From positions 2,413,001-2,477,000 of the forward strand of contig NZ_CP155567.1 of assembly GCF_039696035.1 (NCBI RefSeq): a stretch of 64,000 nucleotides of DNA. Reading direction: 5' to 3'. The notes below the pieces were generated by a model. It searched no databases. It had not been told where the DNA came from and was given only the letters and a program-made list of their open reading frames with translations. A program made the translations under genes and the position numbers. The stretch comes from Microbulbifer sp. SAOS-129_SWC. Lineage in GTDB: Bacteria; Pseudomonadota; Gammaproteobacteria; Pseudomonadales; Cellvibrionaceae. Every line of letters begins with the position of its first letter. Positions within the stretch are counted from its first letter, which is position 1. Of the stretch, positions 44,091-53,800 are shown piece after piece.

Positions 44091-46637
44091 ATGTCTGAGT
44101 TACCCATTCACGCCGCCCTGCCCGAGCTACTCGCCGCACTGCAACAGCACCAGAATGTCGTCCTGCAGGCGCCCCCCGGCGCCGGCAAAACCACCGCCGT
44201 GCCGCTGGCATTGCTCGACTGCGCCTGGCTCGGCGAGCGCAATATCATCCTGCTGGAGCCGCGCCGCCTGGCCGCGCGCAGCGCCGCCGCACGCATGGCG
44301 CAGATGCTCGGCGAGCGGGTAGGCGAAACGGTCGGCTATCAGATCCGCGCCGAGCGCAAGGCCGGTCGCCGCACGCGTATCCTCGTGGTCACCGAGGGCA
44401 TCCTGACGCGAATGCTTCAGGCAGACCCGGAGCTGGCGCGCACCGCGCTGGTGATCTTCGATGAATTCCACGAGCGCAACTTACAGGGCGACCTGTCGCT
44501 GGCACTGTGCCTGCAGTCGCAGGAATACCTGCGCGACGATCTCAAACTGCTGGTCATGTCCGCCACCCTGGATGCCGACGCCGTCGCCGCACTGCTCGAC
44601 GACGCACCGATCGTCACCAGCGCCGGGCGCAGCTTTCCGGTGGAGGAACACTACCTGCCCCACGAGCAGGTTCCGGATGACAACCGCCAGCTGCCGGCGC
44701 TGATGGCGCGCAGAATTACCGCCTGGATGGGCGGGCACGACGGCAGCCTGCTGGCGTTCCTGCCCGGTGTCGGGGAAATCAGACAGCTGGAGGCCCTGCT
44801 GCGCGAACAGCTGGAACGACACGGTGATATCGACGTAGCGCCACTCTACGGCGATCTGGGCAAACAGCAGCAGGACGCCGCCATCGCGCCCTCGCCGCCC
44901 GGGCGACGCAAGGTGGTGCTGGCCACCAATGTGGCCGAGACCAGCCTGACCATCGACGGCATCCACATGGTGGTGGATTCCGGCCTGATGCGCGAGTCGC
45001 GCTTCGATCCCAACACCGGCATGAACCGCCTGGTGACCACACGGATTTCGCAGGCCTCCGCCACCCAGCGTGCCGGCCGCGCCGGGCGCCTCAGCGCGGG
45101 CCTGTGCCTGCGGCTGTGGAGCGAAGCGCAGCAGCGCCAACTCGCGCGCAAGAGCACCGCCGAGATTCTGCAGAGCGACCTGGCGCCACTGGTGCTGGAA
45201 CTGGCCCAATGGGGCGTCACTGACCCCGCCGAACTGCGCTGGCTCGATCTGCCACCGCCCGGCCCCTGCGCCCAGGCGCGGGAACTGTTGCAGCAACTGG
45301 GCGCGCTGGATCGGAGCGGGCGCATCACCGAACACGGCGGCGCCATGCTGGCGCTGGGCACCCACCCGCGCCTCGCCCATATGATGCTGCGCAGTGTGGA
45401 CTGGAACCTCGCCGCCGATGCCTGCCTGCTCGCGGCGCTGCTGTCGGAGCGGGATATTTTGCGCGGTGAGGCGCGCTGGGATCGCGACATTCACAAACGC
45501 CTGCAGGTACTGAACGGTCGCGCGCAGCACAGTGCCGCGGACCGCGGCGCGGTGGCGCGCATTCGCCAGCAGGCCAAGACCTGGCAACGCCAGCTGGAAA
45601 GAAGTCAGTCTCCCGACACGGGAAAAGACATCGACGAGCTCGATCGCACCGGCGCCCTGCTCGGCCTGGCCTATCCGGACCGTATCGCACGCAACCGCCG
45701 CGACCGCGAACGTCGTTTTATCCTCGCCGGCGGCCGCGGCGCGCACTTCTCCCACGACGACGAGCTGGCGCTGGCAGAATACCTGGTGATCGCCGAACTG
45801 GACGGCGGCGGCCGCGATGCGCGCATTCAGCTGGCCGCGCGTATTTCCGAACCGGCGCTGCGCGATTGCTTTGCCGAGTTGATTGAGCAGGAGACATCGG
45901 TGCGCTGGGACGACAGCGCCGGGCGCGCGGTGGCCAGCGAACAGACCCGACTCGGCCGCCTGCTGCTCGATGAACAACCGGCCCGGGACATAGCACCGGA
46001 ACTGCTGAGCCGCGCCCTGCTCGACGCGGTGCGCCAGAAAGGGCTACAGAGCCTGCCGTGGAGCAAGGAGGCGCAGGCGCTGCGCGCGCGAGTGGAATTC
46101 CTGCGCCGCAACCAGTCCGACTTCGCCGATCTGCTCGACGGATTGGCGCTGCCAGACTGGAGTGACGACGCCCTGCTCGCCACGCTGGAGGAATGGCTGC
46201 TGCCGCACCTGGCCGGCTGCAACAAACTGGAACAACTGAAACAGCTGCAACTGCACGCCATTCTGCAGGGCCTGCTGGAGTGGCCGGTGCAACAGCAGCT
46301 GGACACCCTGGCGCCGAGTCACTTCACCGCGCCGAGCGGTTCGCGTATTGCGCTCGATTACACTGAGGAGCAACCGGTACTGGCGGTGCGCCTGCAGGAG
46401 ATGTTCGGCCTGGCCGAGACGCCGGCGGTACTGCGGGGCCGCTACCCGCTGATGATCCACCTGCTGTCGCCGGCACGGCGGCCGGTTCAGGTGACCCGCG
46501 ACCTCGCCAGCTTCTGGGCCAATACCTACGCGGAAGTGAAGAAAGAATTGCGTATCAAATACCAGAAACACTACTGGCCCGACGACCCGCTGGCCGCGCA
46601 GGCCACCAGCAAGACCAAGAAGCGCATGGGTCACTAG
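44091..46637 (+). CDS. hrpB: ATP-dependent helicase HrpB
   Basis: DEAH-type RNA helicase-like protein of 848 residues. I chose the ATG at 44091 (MSELPIHAALPELLAAL) over the open frame from 44025. Motifs are GAGKTTAVPLALL (Walker A), DEFHERNLQGDLSLAL (DExH), MSATLD, TNVAETSLTIDG and QRAGRAGR. The C-terminal HrpB-specific region ends with KKELRIKYQKHYWPDDP. The role in RNA metabolism is poorly defined, even in E. coli. Confidence 0.93.
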   Translation: MSELPIHAALPELLAALQQHQNVVLQAPPGAGKTTAVPLALLDCAWLGERNIILLEPRRLAARSAAARMAQMLGERVGETVGYQIRAERKAGRRTRILVVTEGILTRMLQADPELARTALVIFDEFHERNLQGDLSLALCLQSQEYLRDDLKLLVMSATLDADAVAALLDDAPIVTSAGRSFPVEEHYLPHEQVPDDNRQLPALMARRITAWMGGHDGSLLAFLPGVGEIRQLEALLREQLERHGDIDVAPLYGDLGKQQQDAAIAPSPPGRRKVVLATNVAETSLTIDGIHMVVDSGLMRESRFDPNTGMNRLVTTRISQASATQRAGRAGRLSAGLCLRLWSEAQQRQLARKSTAEILQSDLAPLVLELAQWGVTDPAELRWLDLPPPGPCAQARELLQQLGALDRSGRITEHGGAMLALGTHPRLAHMMLRSVDWNLAADACLLAALLSERDILRGEARWDRDIHKRLQVLNGRAQHSAADRGAVARIRQQAKTWQRQLERSQSPDTGKDIDELDRTGALLGLAYPDRIARNRRDRERRFILAGGRGAHFSHDDELALAEYLVIAELDGGGRDARIQLAARISEPALRDCFAELIEQETSVRWDDSAGRAVASEQTRLGRLLLDEQPARDIAPELLSRALLDAVRQKGLQSLPWSKEAQALRARVEFLRRNQSDFADLLDGLALPDWSDDALLATLEEWLLPHLAGCNKLEQLKQLQLHAILQGLLEWPVQQQLDTLAPSHFTAPSGSRIALDYTEEQPVLAVRLQEMFGLAETPAVLRGRYPLMIHLLSPARRPVQVTRDLASFWANTYAEVKKELRIKYQKHYWPDDPLAAQATSKTKKRMGH

Positions 46638-46704
46638 GCCGGTTGCCTGCCCGCACCGGCCCTGCTAACGTCCAGTCAACGAATGGAGTATCTGGAGAAG
46701 GATC

Positions 46705-47697
46705 TTGAAACGCCCCCAAGCCGTATTACTGTTGCCCCTGCTGTCCCTGTTATTCACGGGCTGTGATTTCAACAACGTACCTTCTTTCCTGCCGGAAACT
46801 GGCCGCACGGATCGTCCGCAGGATATGCGCGACTTCGTCGAAGGCATCAGCGATTACGCGCACGGACTGGATCCCGCCTTCCTCGTCATTCCCCACGGCG
46901 GAGTGGAACTGGTAACGACAAACGGTAAAACCACCGGCGATACCGACACCCGCTACGTGAGCGCGATCAACGGCCTGGCGCAGGACTCCGTGTTCTACGG
47001 CTTCAATGGCCTCGACCAGGCCACGCCGGATAACGAGAGCGAGCGGCTGCGCACCTACCTGGATATCGCCCGCAACGAGGGTCGCGCGGTCATCATGGTC
47101 ACCGATTACGCCAGCAGTACGGCCAACATCGACGATTCCTACCAGAAGAATTTCGATGCCGGCTATATTTCTTTCGCCGCCGACAATTTCGGCCGCGACA
47201 ATATTCCCCGCTATCCCGATGTGCCCTACCGGTTCAACCGGCGCGATATCCGCAAATTCTCCGATGCGAATAACTTCCTGATCCTGGTCGATACCGCACT
47301 CTATTCCACTCCACAGGAGCTGGTGGACGCAATCAGCGCGTCGAATTATGACCTGGTGGTACTGGACTACGACTTCAACGGCGAACCCTATACCAGCGAC
47401 CAGATCCGCCAGATGCGGGTGAAGGGCGACGGCGGCGACCGGCTGCTGATCGCGGCCATCGATATCGGCCACGCCGACAGCGATCGCTACTACTGGCAGA
47501 GCCAGTGGGTTTCCAACCCGCCGGAGTGGCTCGGGGACCCGCTCGCCAGTACCTCAACGGATTACCGGGTCAATTACTGGCTCCGCGGCTGGCAGGACAT
47601 TATCTACGGCGATAACAATTCGTTTATCTACCGCCTGATCAACGCCGGCTACGACGGTGTGTATCTGGAGGGGGTGGATGTAGTGGATGATTTCTAA
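46705..47697 (+). CDS. Lipoprotein of the GH114 (endo-alpha-1,4-polygalactosaminidase-like) family
   Basis: 330 residues from a TTG start preceded by GGAGAAGG. A lipoprotein signal ends with LLFTGC (lipid-modified Cys about 20). The body resembles the TM1410/GH114 barrel: FLVIPHGGVELV, RAVIMVTDYASS, YDLVVLDYDFNG, LLIAAIDIGHADSDRYYWQ and the C-terminal INAGYDGVYLEGVDVVDDF with the conserved Asp/Glu. It may cut galactosamine-containing polysaccharide at the cell surface. No polysaccharide genes sit directly beside it. Confidence 0.72.
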   Translation: MKRPQAVLLLPLLSLLFTGCDFNNVPSFLPETGRTDRPQDMRDFVEGISDYAHGLDPAFLVIPHGGVELVTTNGKTTGDTDTRYVSAINGLAQDSVFYGFNGLDQATPDNESERLRTYLDIARNEGRAVIMVTDYASSTANIDDSYQKNFDAGYISFAADNFGRDNIPRYPDVPYRFNRRDIRKFSDANNFLILVDTALYSTPQELVDAISASNYDLVVLDYDFNGEPYTSDQIRQMRVKGDGGDRLLIAAIDIGHADSDRYYWQSQWVSNPPEWLGDPLASTSTDYRVNYWLRGWQDIIYGDNNSFIYRLINAGYDGVYLEGVDVVDDF

Positions 47698-47704
47698 CGG
47701 GCGT

Positions 47705-48424
47705 CTAACGACCGCGAAAATCGAACGCGGCGTAGCAACCAGCTAGCCCATATTTCCCTGCAAACTTGGCGAAGCCGCCCGTACTGAACAGGATTGCTCT
47801 CGAGACCGGGTCCCTGGATGCCCACCTCCGAGCCAGGGTATCTTCGAGAATCCACTGCCCGATTCTGCCGGCTAGGTGATTGCGCCTCTCGCTCCAATCG
47901 AGGCACGATTTGCACAACGGACGCCGCCCACCATTGAACTCATCCAATGGCATGCCCTGAGAGAGAAAGAAGGTCCTGCCTGTCGCTGTCAGCAGCGTCT
48001 CGCTGCCATTGTCGACAAGATACTTACCCGCCACCAACGCATCGTAGAGCGCGACACCGACTTCACCGGCGAGGTGGTCGTAACAGACCCGCGCTCTGCG
48101 GAGATTCGGATCGCCGGGCCCCGTGGTTATCTTGAGCGGTGCCATCTGTGTACTGAGGTTCAACATCATTTCCAGCAATTCGGCAACCTCCGCACCCTGT
48201 AACTGAAAATATTTGTGCCGCCCCTGCTTCCTGGCCATCACCAAGCCACTATCGACAAGCTTACCCAAATGGCTGCTCGCCGTTTGCGGCGTGATGCCTG
48301 CTTCCAGAGCTAGCTCGGTGGCCGTCAGGGCCTTACCGCCCATCAGGGCGATCAGCATATGGGCGCGGGCAGGATCACCGATCAGGCTCGCCACACCGGC
48401 AATATTTGGTTCCAGCATTTTCAC
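47705..48424 (-). CDS. ArsR-family winged-helix regulator
   Basis: 239 residues. The N-terminal 95 form a winged helix: IGDPARAHMLIALMGGKALTATELA, then recognition helix ITPQTASSHLGKLVDSGLV and the wing GRHKYFQL. The C-terminal 130 residues are a partner domain found in longer ArsR-like regulators. It carries cysteines (VCYDHLAGEVG, LCKSCLDWSERR) that could sense a ligand or metal. It is divergent from the NIPSNAP gene with a palindrome in between. Confidence 0.85.
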   Translation of the reverse strand: MKMLEPNIAGVASLIGDPARAHMLIALMGGKALTATELALEAGITPQTASSHLGKLVDSGLVMARKQGRHKYFQLQGAEVAELLEMMLNLSTQMAPLKITTGPGDPNLRRARVCYDHLAGEVGVALYDALVAGKYLVDNGSETLLTATGRTFFLSQGMPLDEFNGGRRPLCKSCLDWSERRNHLAGRIGQWILEDTLARRWASRDPVSRAILFSTGGFAKFAGKYGLAGCYAAFDFRGR

Positions 48425-48455
48425 GCAGATCCTATTCAGCTGACCAATTCGTCAA

Positions 48456-48471
48456 TTCGATAGACATCGAA
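48456..48471. promoter_or_regulatory. Palindromic operator between ArsR-type regulator and NIPSNAP gene
   Basis: TTCGAT-AGAC-ATCGAA, perfect 6-bp arms. A TAGAAT (48492-48497) lies downstream, placing the palindrome over or next to the -35 of the plus-strand gene. Likely the target of the adjacent regulator. Confidence 0.6.
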
Positions 48472-48526
48472 GCATGACTCTTGAGAAAAACTAGAATGCG
48501 TCAAAGCATCACCGGAAACAACTGCA

Positions 48527-48865
48527 ATGAGCGTTACCGTTTTTATTGAGTACAAACTCGATCTATTCAAGCTCACCCAGTTTGAGCAGCATGCAAACCG
48601 CTGGGGTGAGATCATTCCCATCTGTGGCGGGGATCTGCTTGGATATCTCCTGCCACACGAAGGCAGCAATAAACTTGCCTTTGGGCTGATTACATTTGAC
48701 AGTCTGGGAGACTATGAACGCTACCGCCGCAGACTCAGGAAGGACCAACAGGGCGACGACAACTTCCAGTTCGCACATACCCACAAGTTCATTCTCGAAG
48801 AGAAGCGCTCGTTTCTCACCGTCGTTTCGGGCACTTACAAACAGCCGCCGAGGTCATTGCGATGA
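48527..48865 (+). CDS. NIPSNAP-family protein
   Basis: 112 residues with a ferredoxin-like (dimeric alpha/beta-barrel) look: FIEYKLDLFKLTQFEQHANRWGEIIPICGGDLLGYLLPHEGSNKLAFGLITFDSLGDYERYRRRL. This is the typical NIPSNAP pattern of an N-terminal R/Y-x-Y-x-L segment, a central GG-x-L and YE-x-YR. The molecular function of bacterial members is unknown. Its stop overlaps the next ATG (ATGA, 48862-48865). Confidence 0.8.
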   Translation: MSVTVFIEYKLDLFKLTQFEQHANRWGEIIPICGGDLLGYLLPHEGSNKLAFGLITFDSLGDYERYRRRLRKDQQGDDNFQFAHTHKFILEEKRSFLTVVSGTYKQPPRSLR

Positions 48866-49182
48866 TTGCTGTTATTTTTGAGGTGGAACCTGTCGAGGGA
48901 GAGAGAGATTCCTATCTCGCGATGGCCGGCGCACTGAAACGGGAACTGGAGCAGGTAGACGGTTTTCTGTCGATCGAACGATTTCAGAGCGTCGCCGATC
49001 CACGCCGAATGCTATCGCTGTCTTTCTGGAGGGATGAAACCGCGATAGAAACCTGGAGAAGGCATCCGCCGCACCGCCAGGCCCAACGGCGGGGCAAGGA
49101 GGAACTGTTTACGCACTACAGATTACGTGTCGCCGATGTGAAGCGCGATTACAGCCTGCGCGACCGGGACACAGGCACCTAA
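48862..49182 (+). CDS. Antibiotic-biosynthesis-monooxygenase (ABM) domain protein
   Basis: 106 residues with the ABM dimeric alpha/beta-barrel pattern: VIFEVEPVEGERDSYLAMAGALKRELEQVDGFLSIERFQS, then LSFWRDETAIETWRRHPPHRQAQRRG. Members act as heme- or cofactor-less oxygenases or binding proteins. Coupled to the NIPSNAP gene by a four-base overlap, so both probably act together under the ArsR-type regulator. Confidence 0.82.
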   Translation: MIAVIFEVEPVEGERDSYLAMAGALKRELEQVDGFLSIERFQSVADPRRMLSLSFWRDETAIETWRRHPPHRQAQRRGKEELFTHYRLRVADVKRDYSLRDRDTGT

Positions 49183-49246
49183 CGATCTGCCGTAACCCAC
49201 CGAACTCATTTGCCCCGCCCGCACTAACCATACGAAGGAGAGCATC

Positions 49247-49912
49247 TTGTTACAGGACTATCTCAACCAACATTACATCACCCGCAAAGAATTGTTGGCC
49301 CGACTCGATATCACACCCCTTGAGCTGGATAGTGCTATCGCAGCAGGAATGCTGCCCGCCTGTTCCTACCGGGTACAGGATGGCAGCGTCACTACGGCCG
49401 TATTCGGACGGCATCCCGCACCGGATTGCAGCGATGGGGAGTATTTTACGCCCGCGGCAACGACCTGGTATCGCAACAGCCTGCACCTGCTCGGTGATTC
49501 AGCAAAAAAAGAGTCGACCGCGGCGCAGCTGCTAATGCAGGACTTTATCGATAGCTATATCAAATCTGCGCAGACACACCCGATGTTCAGAAGTGCCTTT
49601 GCCAACCTCCTCACTGAGCCGCAGGCACTGGAGCAGATGGCGACGGATACCTGGGGAAACCACTGCCAGGGGACATACGGAGTCTGTGTGATCGCGCCCG
49701 ATTCAGTAGAACAAATACAGACCAAGCAGGCCGCAGTTCAACGGTTGATCGATTTCACGGACGATGCGAGGAAGACCAGCTATAGCGCGGCGGAGAGAAT
49801 CGAGCTGAGAAAGCTGATCCAGAGCTACAACACTGTGGCCATGCCGTTTTCACCTGCGGATTATCCATTTTCCAGCCGCAAACGGCTGGTGGATGACCTG
49901 GTCGTGCCCTGA
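49247..49912 (+). CDS. DUF6058-like protein
   Basis: 221 residues from a TTG start preceded by GAAGGAG. The N-terminus (YLNQHYITRKELLARLDITPLELDSAIAAGMLP) looks like a small helical MerR-like module. The rest has FIDSYIKSAQTHPMFRSAFANLLTEP and GNHCQGTYGVCVIAPDSVEQI. I recall this as DUF6058, sometimes noted near natural-product genes. It lies 64 bases after the ABM gene on the same strand; function unknown. Confidence 0.62.
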   Translation: MLQDYLNQHYITRKELLARLDITPLELDSAIAAGMLPACSYRVQDGSVTTAVFGRHPAPDCSDGEYFTPAATTWYRNSLHLLGDSAKKESTAAQLLMQDFIDSYIKSAQTHPMFRSAFANLLTEPQALEQMATDTWGNHCQGTYGVCVIAPDSVEQIQTKQAAVQRLIDFTDDARKTSYSAAERIELRKLIQSYNTVAMPFSPADYPFSSRKRLVDDLVVP

Positions 49913-49929
49913 CCGACGGAAAAATAAAA

Positions 49930-49953
49930 AGGGCGAACCTGCGGGTTCGCCCT
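49930..49953 (-). terminator. nfuA terminator
   Basis: Stem AGGGCGAACC/GGTTCGCCCT with loop TGCG. On the minus strand it is followed by TTTTTATTTT, so it ends nfuA. The stem resembles the REP arms at 28440 and 38821. Confidence 0.85.
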
Positions 49954-49980
49954 TCTGGGATCACTGGCAGATGGCGGTGA

Positions 49981-50583
49981 TCAGTAATAAGCCTGCGACT
50001 TATCACTGTGGTCGGTGACGTCCTTCACCCCGGCCAGTTCCGGCACCTTCTCTTTCAGGGTTTTCTCCACGCCCTCTTTCAGGGTCATGTCCACCATGCC
50101 GCAGCCCTGGCAACCACCGCCGAATTTCAGCACCGCGTAGTGATCGTCGGTAACCTCCACCAGGCTCACCTGGCCGCCATGGGCGGCGAGGCCCGGGTTG
50201 ACCTCGTTGTAGAGCACATAGTTGATGCGGTCTTCAATCGGGCTGTCGTCGGTGATCTTGGGCATGCGCGAATTGGGCGCGCGGATGGTGAGCTGGCCGC
50301 CCATCTTGTCCGCGCCGAAATCGACCCGCGCCTCGTCCAGGTAGGGTACCGAGCGGCCCTCGAAATAGGCCTTGAGGCCGTCCATCTCCACCAGCACATC
50401 GCCCTCCTGCTCCTCGCCGGGGCGGCAGTAGGCGATACAGGTCTCTGCATTGGGCGTGCCCGGGTTGGACACGAACATGCGGATGGCGATGCCCTCGCAT
50501 TCCTGCTTGGCGAGCAGGTCGCGCAGGTACTCGCGGGCGGAGTCAGTGATGGTGACGTTCAGTTCGGAAGACTGCTGTGACAT
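49981..50583 (-). CDS. nfuA: Fe/S biogenesis protein NfuA
   Basis: Carrier of 4Fe-4S clusters to client enzymes. I start at the ATG at 50583 ([20 protein letters not shown]), giving 200 residues. An N-terminal A-type-like domain has [19 protein letters not shown]. The C-terminal Nfu domain has [17 protein letters not shown] and the cluster-binding [11 protein letters not shown]. Its neighbours metH and cysI include an Fe-S enzyme, though nfuA is transcribed the other way. Confidence 0.95.
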   Translation of the reverse strand: MSQQSSELNVTITDSAREYLRDLLAKQECEGIAIRMFVSNPGTPNAETCIAYCRPGEEQEGDVLVEMDGLKAYFEGRSVPYLDEARVDFGADKMGGQLTIRAPNSRMPKITDDSPIEDRINYVLYNEVNPGLAAHGGQVSLVEVTDDHYAVLKFGGGCQGCGMVDMTLKEGVEKTLKEKVPELAGVKDVTDHSDKSQAYY

Positions 50584-50724
50584 ATTGCTTCTCAAATAAC
50601 CGAGTTCCTTTGTCGGGTATTTTACTCTGACTGGGCCATAAGTTAAACCGCTGCGAACCGTGCTGTTGCGCCCGCGCCGCAGATACGCAACAGCTTAGAC
50701 AGATTAAGTCAGCTTTTAGGTCTA

Positions 50725-50737
50725 TTTTGCATAAGGC
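50725..50737. promoter_or_regulatory. TTTTGCATAAGGC motif upstream of metH
   Basis: Thirteen bases shared exactly with 55264-55276 upstream of cysI. It lies 125 bases before the metH start, against 100 for cysI. Possible shared sulfur-regulon site. Confidence 0.4.
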
Positions 50738-50849
50738 GAGCCCTGTCGCGGCGCGCGATCACAGCCCAACATGGCGGGCCCGGGAATGGTAAGATAGCCG
50801 CCCTTTTTAACCCGCTAACCGACCAGATCCGGCTTAAGGAAACGCCTCT

Positions 50850-53800
50850 ATGTCCCAGCAGTCCCGCAGCGAACGCCTCCAGCAGCTTCACGCCGCGCTC
50901 CAGCAGCGCATCCTGATTCTGGACGGCGCCATGGGCACCATGATCCAGCGGGAAAAACTGGACGAGAGCCAATATCGCGGCGCGCGTTTCGCGGACTTCG
51001 ACCGCGACGTCAAGGGCAACAACGACCTGCTGAGCCTGACCCAGCCGGATCTGATCGAACGCCTGCACCGGGAGTATCTCGAAGCCGGTGCCGACATTAT
51101 CGAAACCAACACCTTCAATGCCACGCGCCTGTCGCAGTCCGATTACGCCATGGAAGACCTGGTGCCGGAACTGAACCGCGCCGCGGCCGAAGTCGCACGC
51201 CGCGCCGCCGATGCGCTGGCCACGCCGGACAAGCCGCGCTGGGTAGCGGGCGTGATCGGGCCGACCTCGCGCACCGCCAGCATCTCCCCGGACGTTAACG
51301 ATCCGGGCGCGCGCAACGTGACCTTCCAACAGCTGGTGGACAACTACGTGGAAGCCGGCCGCGCACTGATCGAGGGCGGTTCCGACCTGATCCTGATCGA
51401 AACCATCTTCGATACGCTAAATGCCAAGGCAGCGATCTACGCGCTGCAACAGCTGTGGGACGAACTGGGCTTCGAATTGCCGATCATGATTTCCGGCACT
51501 ATCACCGATGCCTCCGGCCGCACGTTATCCGGCCAGACCACCGAAGCCTTCTACTACTCCGTGGCCCACGCCAAGCCGCTGTCCGTCGGTCTCAACTGCG
51601 CCCTCGGCGCCACCGAGCTGCGCCCCTATATCGAGGCCTTGTCCGGGGTCTGTGCCGAACACGTTTCCGCACACCCCAACGCCGGCCTGCCGAACGAATT
51701 CGGCGAGTACGACGAGACGCCGGCAGAGACCGCAGCCATCGTGGCCGAGTTCGCGCAGAGCGGCTTCCTGAATATTCTCGGCGGCTGCTGCGGTACCACG
51801 CCGGAGCATATCCGCGCGATCGCCGATGCGGTGGCCGCCATCGCCCCGCGCCCGCTGCCGGAGATCAAGCCGGCCCTGCGCCTGTCGGGCCTGGAACCGT
51901 TTGTGGTCGACGAGAACTCGCTGTTCGTCAATGTCGGCGAGCGCTGCAACGTGACCGGCTCGGCACGGTTCAAACGCCTGGTCATGGAAGAGGACTACGA
52001 CACCGCGCTGCAGGTGGCCGCCGCCCAGGTCGAGGACGGCGCCCAGGTGATCGACTTCAATATGGACGAGGCGATGCTGGATTCCGTCGCCGCCATGCGC
52101 CGCTTCCTCAACCTCGCCGCCACCGAGCCGGACATCGCCAAGGTACCGTTTATGGTGGACTCCTCCAAGTGGGAGGTGATCGAGGCCGGTCTGCAGTGCA
52201 TCCAGGGCAAGCCGATCGTCAACTCCATCAGCCTGAAAGAAGGCGAGCAGGACTTTATCGACAAGGCGCGCCTGTGTCTGCGCTACGGCGCCGCGGTGGT
52301 GGTGATGGCCTTCGACGAGGACGGCCAGGCGGACACCCTCGAACGCAAGACCGAGATCTGCAAGCGCAGCTACGACGTGCTGGTCAACAAAGTCGGCTTC
52401 GCCCCCAACGACATCGTCTTCGATCCGAACATCTTCGCCGTCGCCACCGGCATCGAGGAGCACAACAATTACGCGGTGGATTTCATCGAGGCCGCAGCCT
52501 GGATTCGCCAGAACCTGCCCGGCGCCAATGTGTCCGGCGGCGTATCCAATGTGTCCTTCTCCTTCCGCGGCAACAACCCGGTGCGCGAGGCGATCCATTC
52601 GGTGTTCCTGTTCCACGCGATCAAGGCGGGCCTGAACATGGGCATCGTCAACGCGGGCATGCTCGAGGTCTACGACGAGCTGCCGCAGGCATTGCGCGAC
52701 AAGGTCGAGGACGTGATCCTGAACCGCAACCCGGACGCCACCGAAGCGCTGCTGGATATTGCCGAGCAATACCGCGGCGACGGCAGCACCCAGGCGCGCA
52801 AGGAAGACCTGTCCTGGCGTGAGCTGCCGGTTAACAAGCGTCTGGCGCACGCGCTGGTCAAGGGCATCAACAACTATATCGTCGAGGATACCGAGGCCGC
52901 CCGCGCCGTGTCCAAGCGCCCGCTGGACGTGATCGAGGGGCCACTGATGGACGGCATGAACGTGGTCGGCGACCTGTTCGGCGCCGGCAAGATGTTCCTG
53001 CCGCAGGTGGTGAAATCCGCACGGGTCATGAAACAGGCGGTGGCCTACCTGCAGCCCTATATCGAGGCGGAAAAGACCGAAGACAGCAAGACCAACGGCC
53101 GCATCCTGATGGCCACGGTCAAGGGCGACGTGCACGATATCGGCAAGAACATCGTCGGCGTGGTACTGGCCTGCAACAACTACGAAGTGATCGACCTCGG
53201 CGTGATGGTGCCGGCGGAAACCATCCTGCAGACGGCGAAAGAAAAGCAGTGCGACATCATCGGCCTGTCCGGCCTGATCACGCCGTCGCTGGATGAAATG
53301 GTGCACATGGCCGCGGAGATGGAACGCCAGGAATTCGATATCCCGCTGCTGATCGGCGGCGCGACTACCTCCAAGGCGCACACCGCGGTGAAAATCGATC
53401 CGCAGTATCACCGCAACCAGACTGTCTATGTCGCCGACGCCTCGCGCGCGGTGGGTGTGGCCAGCAGCCTGATTTCTGACGAGCTGCGCCCGGCGTTCGT
53501 CAAAGGTATCCGCGAGGAATACGATAAGGTGCGCGCGCGCACCGCCAACCGCAAGCGCAACGACAAACGCCTCAGTTACGAAGAAGCACTGCAGGCCGGC
53601 CCGCAATTCGACTGGGCCGGCTACACCGCCGCCGTGCCCAACAAGCCCGGCGTGACCGTGATCGACGACTTCCCGCTGGAACAGCTGGTAGACACTATCG
53701 ACTGGACGCCCTTCTTTATCTCCTGGGATCTGGCCGGCAAATACCCGGCAATTCTCAACGACGAAGTCGTCGGCGAGGCGGCCACCGATCTGTACCAGAA

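Noticed and set aside
50600..50849. Possible cobalamin or SAM riboswitch before metH
   Set aside because: I looked for a B12-box-like and SAM-type pairing pattern and found none; only a shared 13-base motif is notable.
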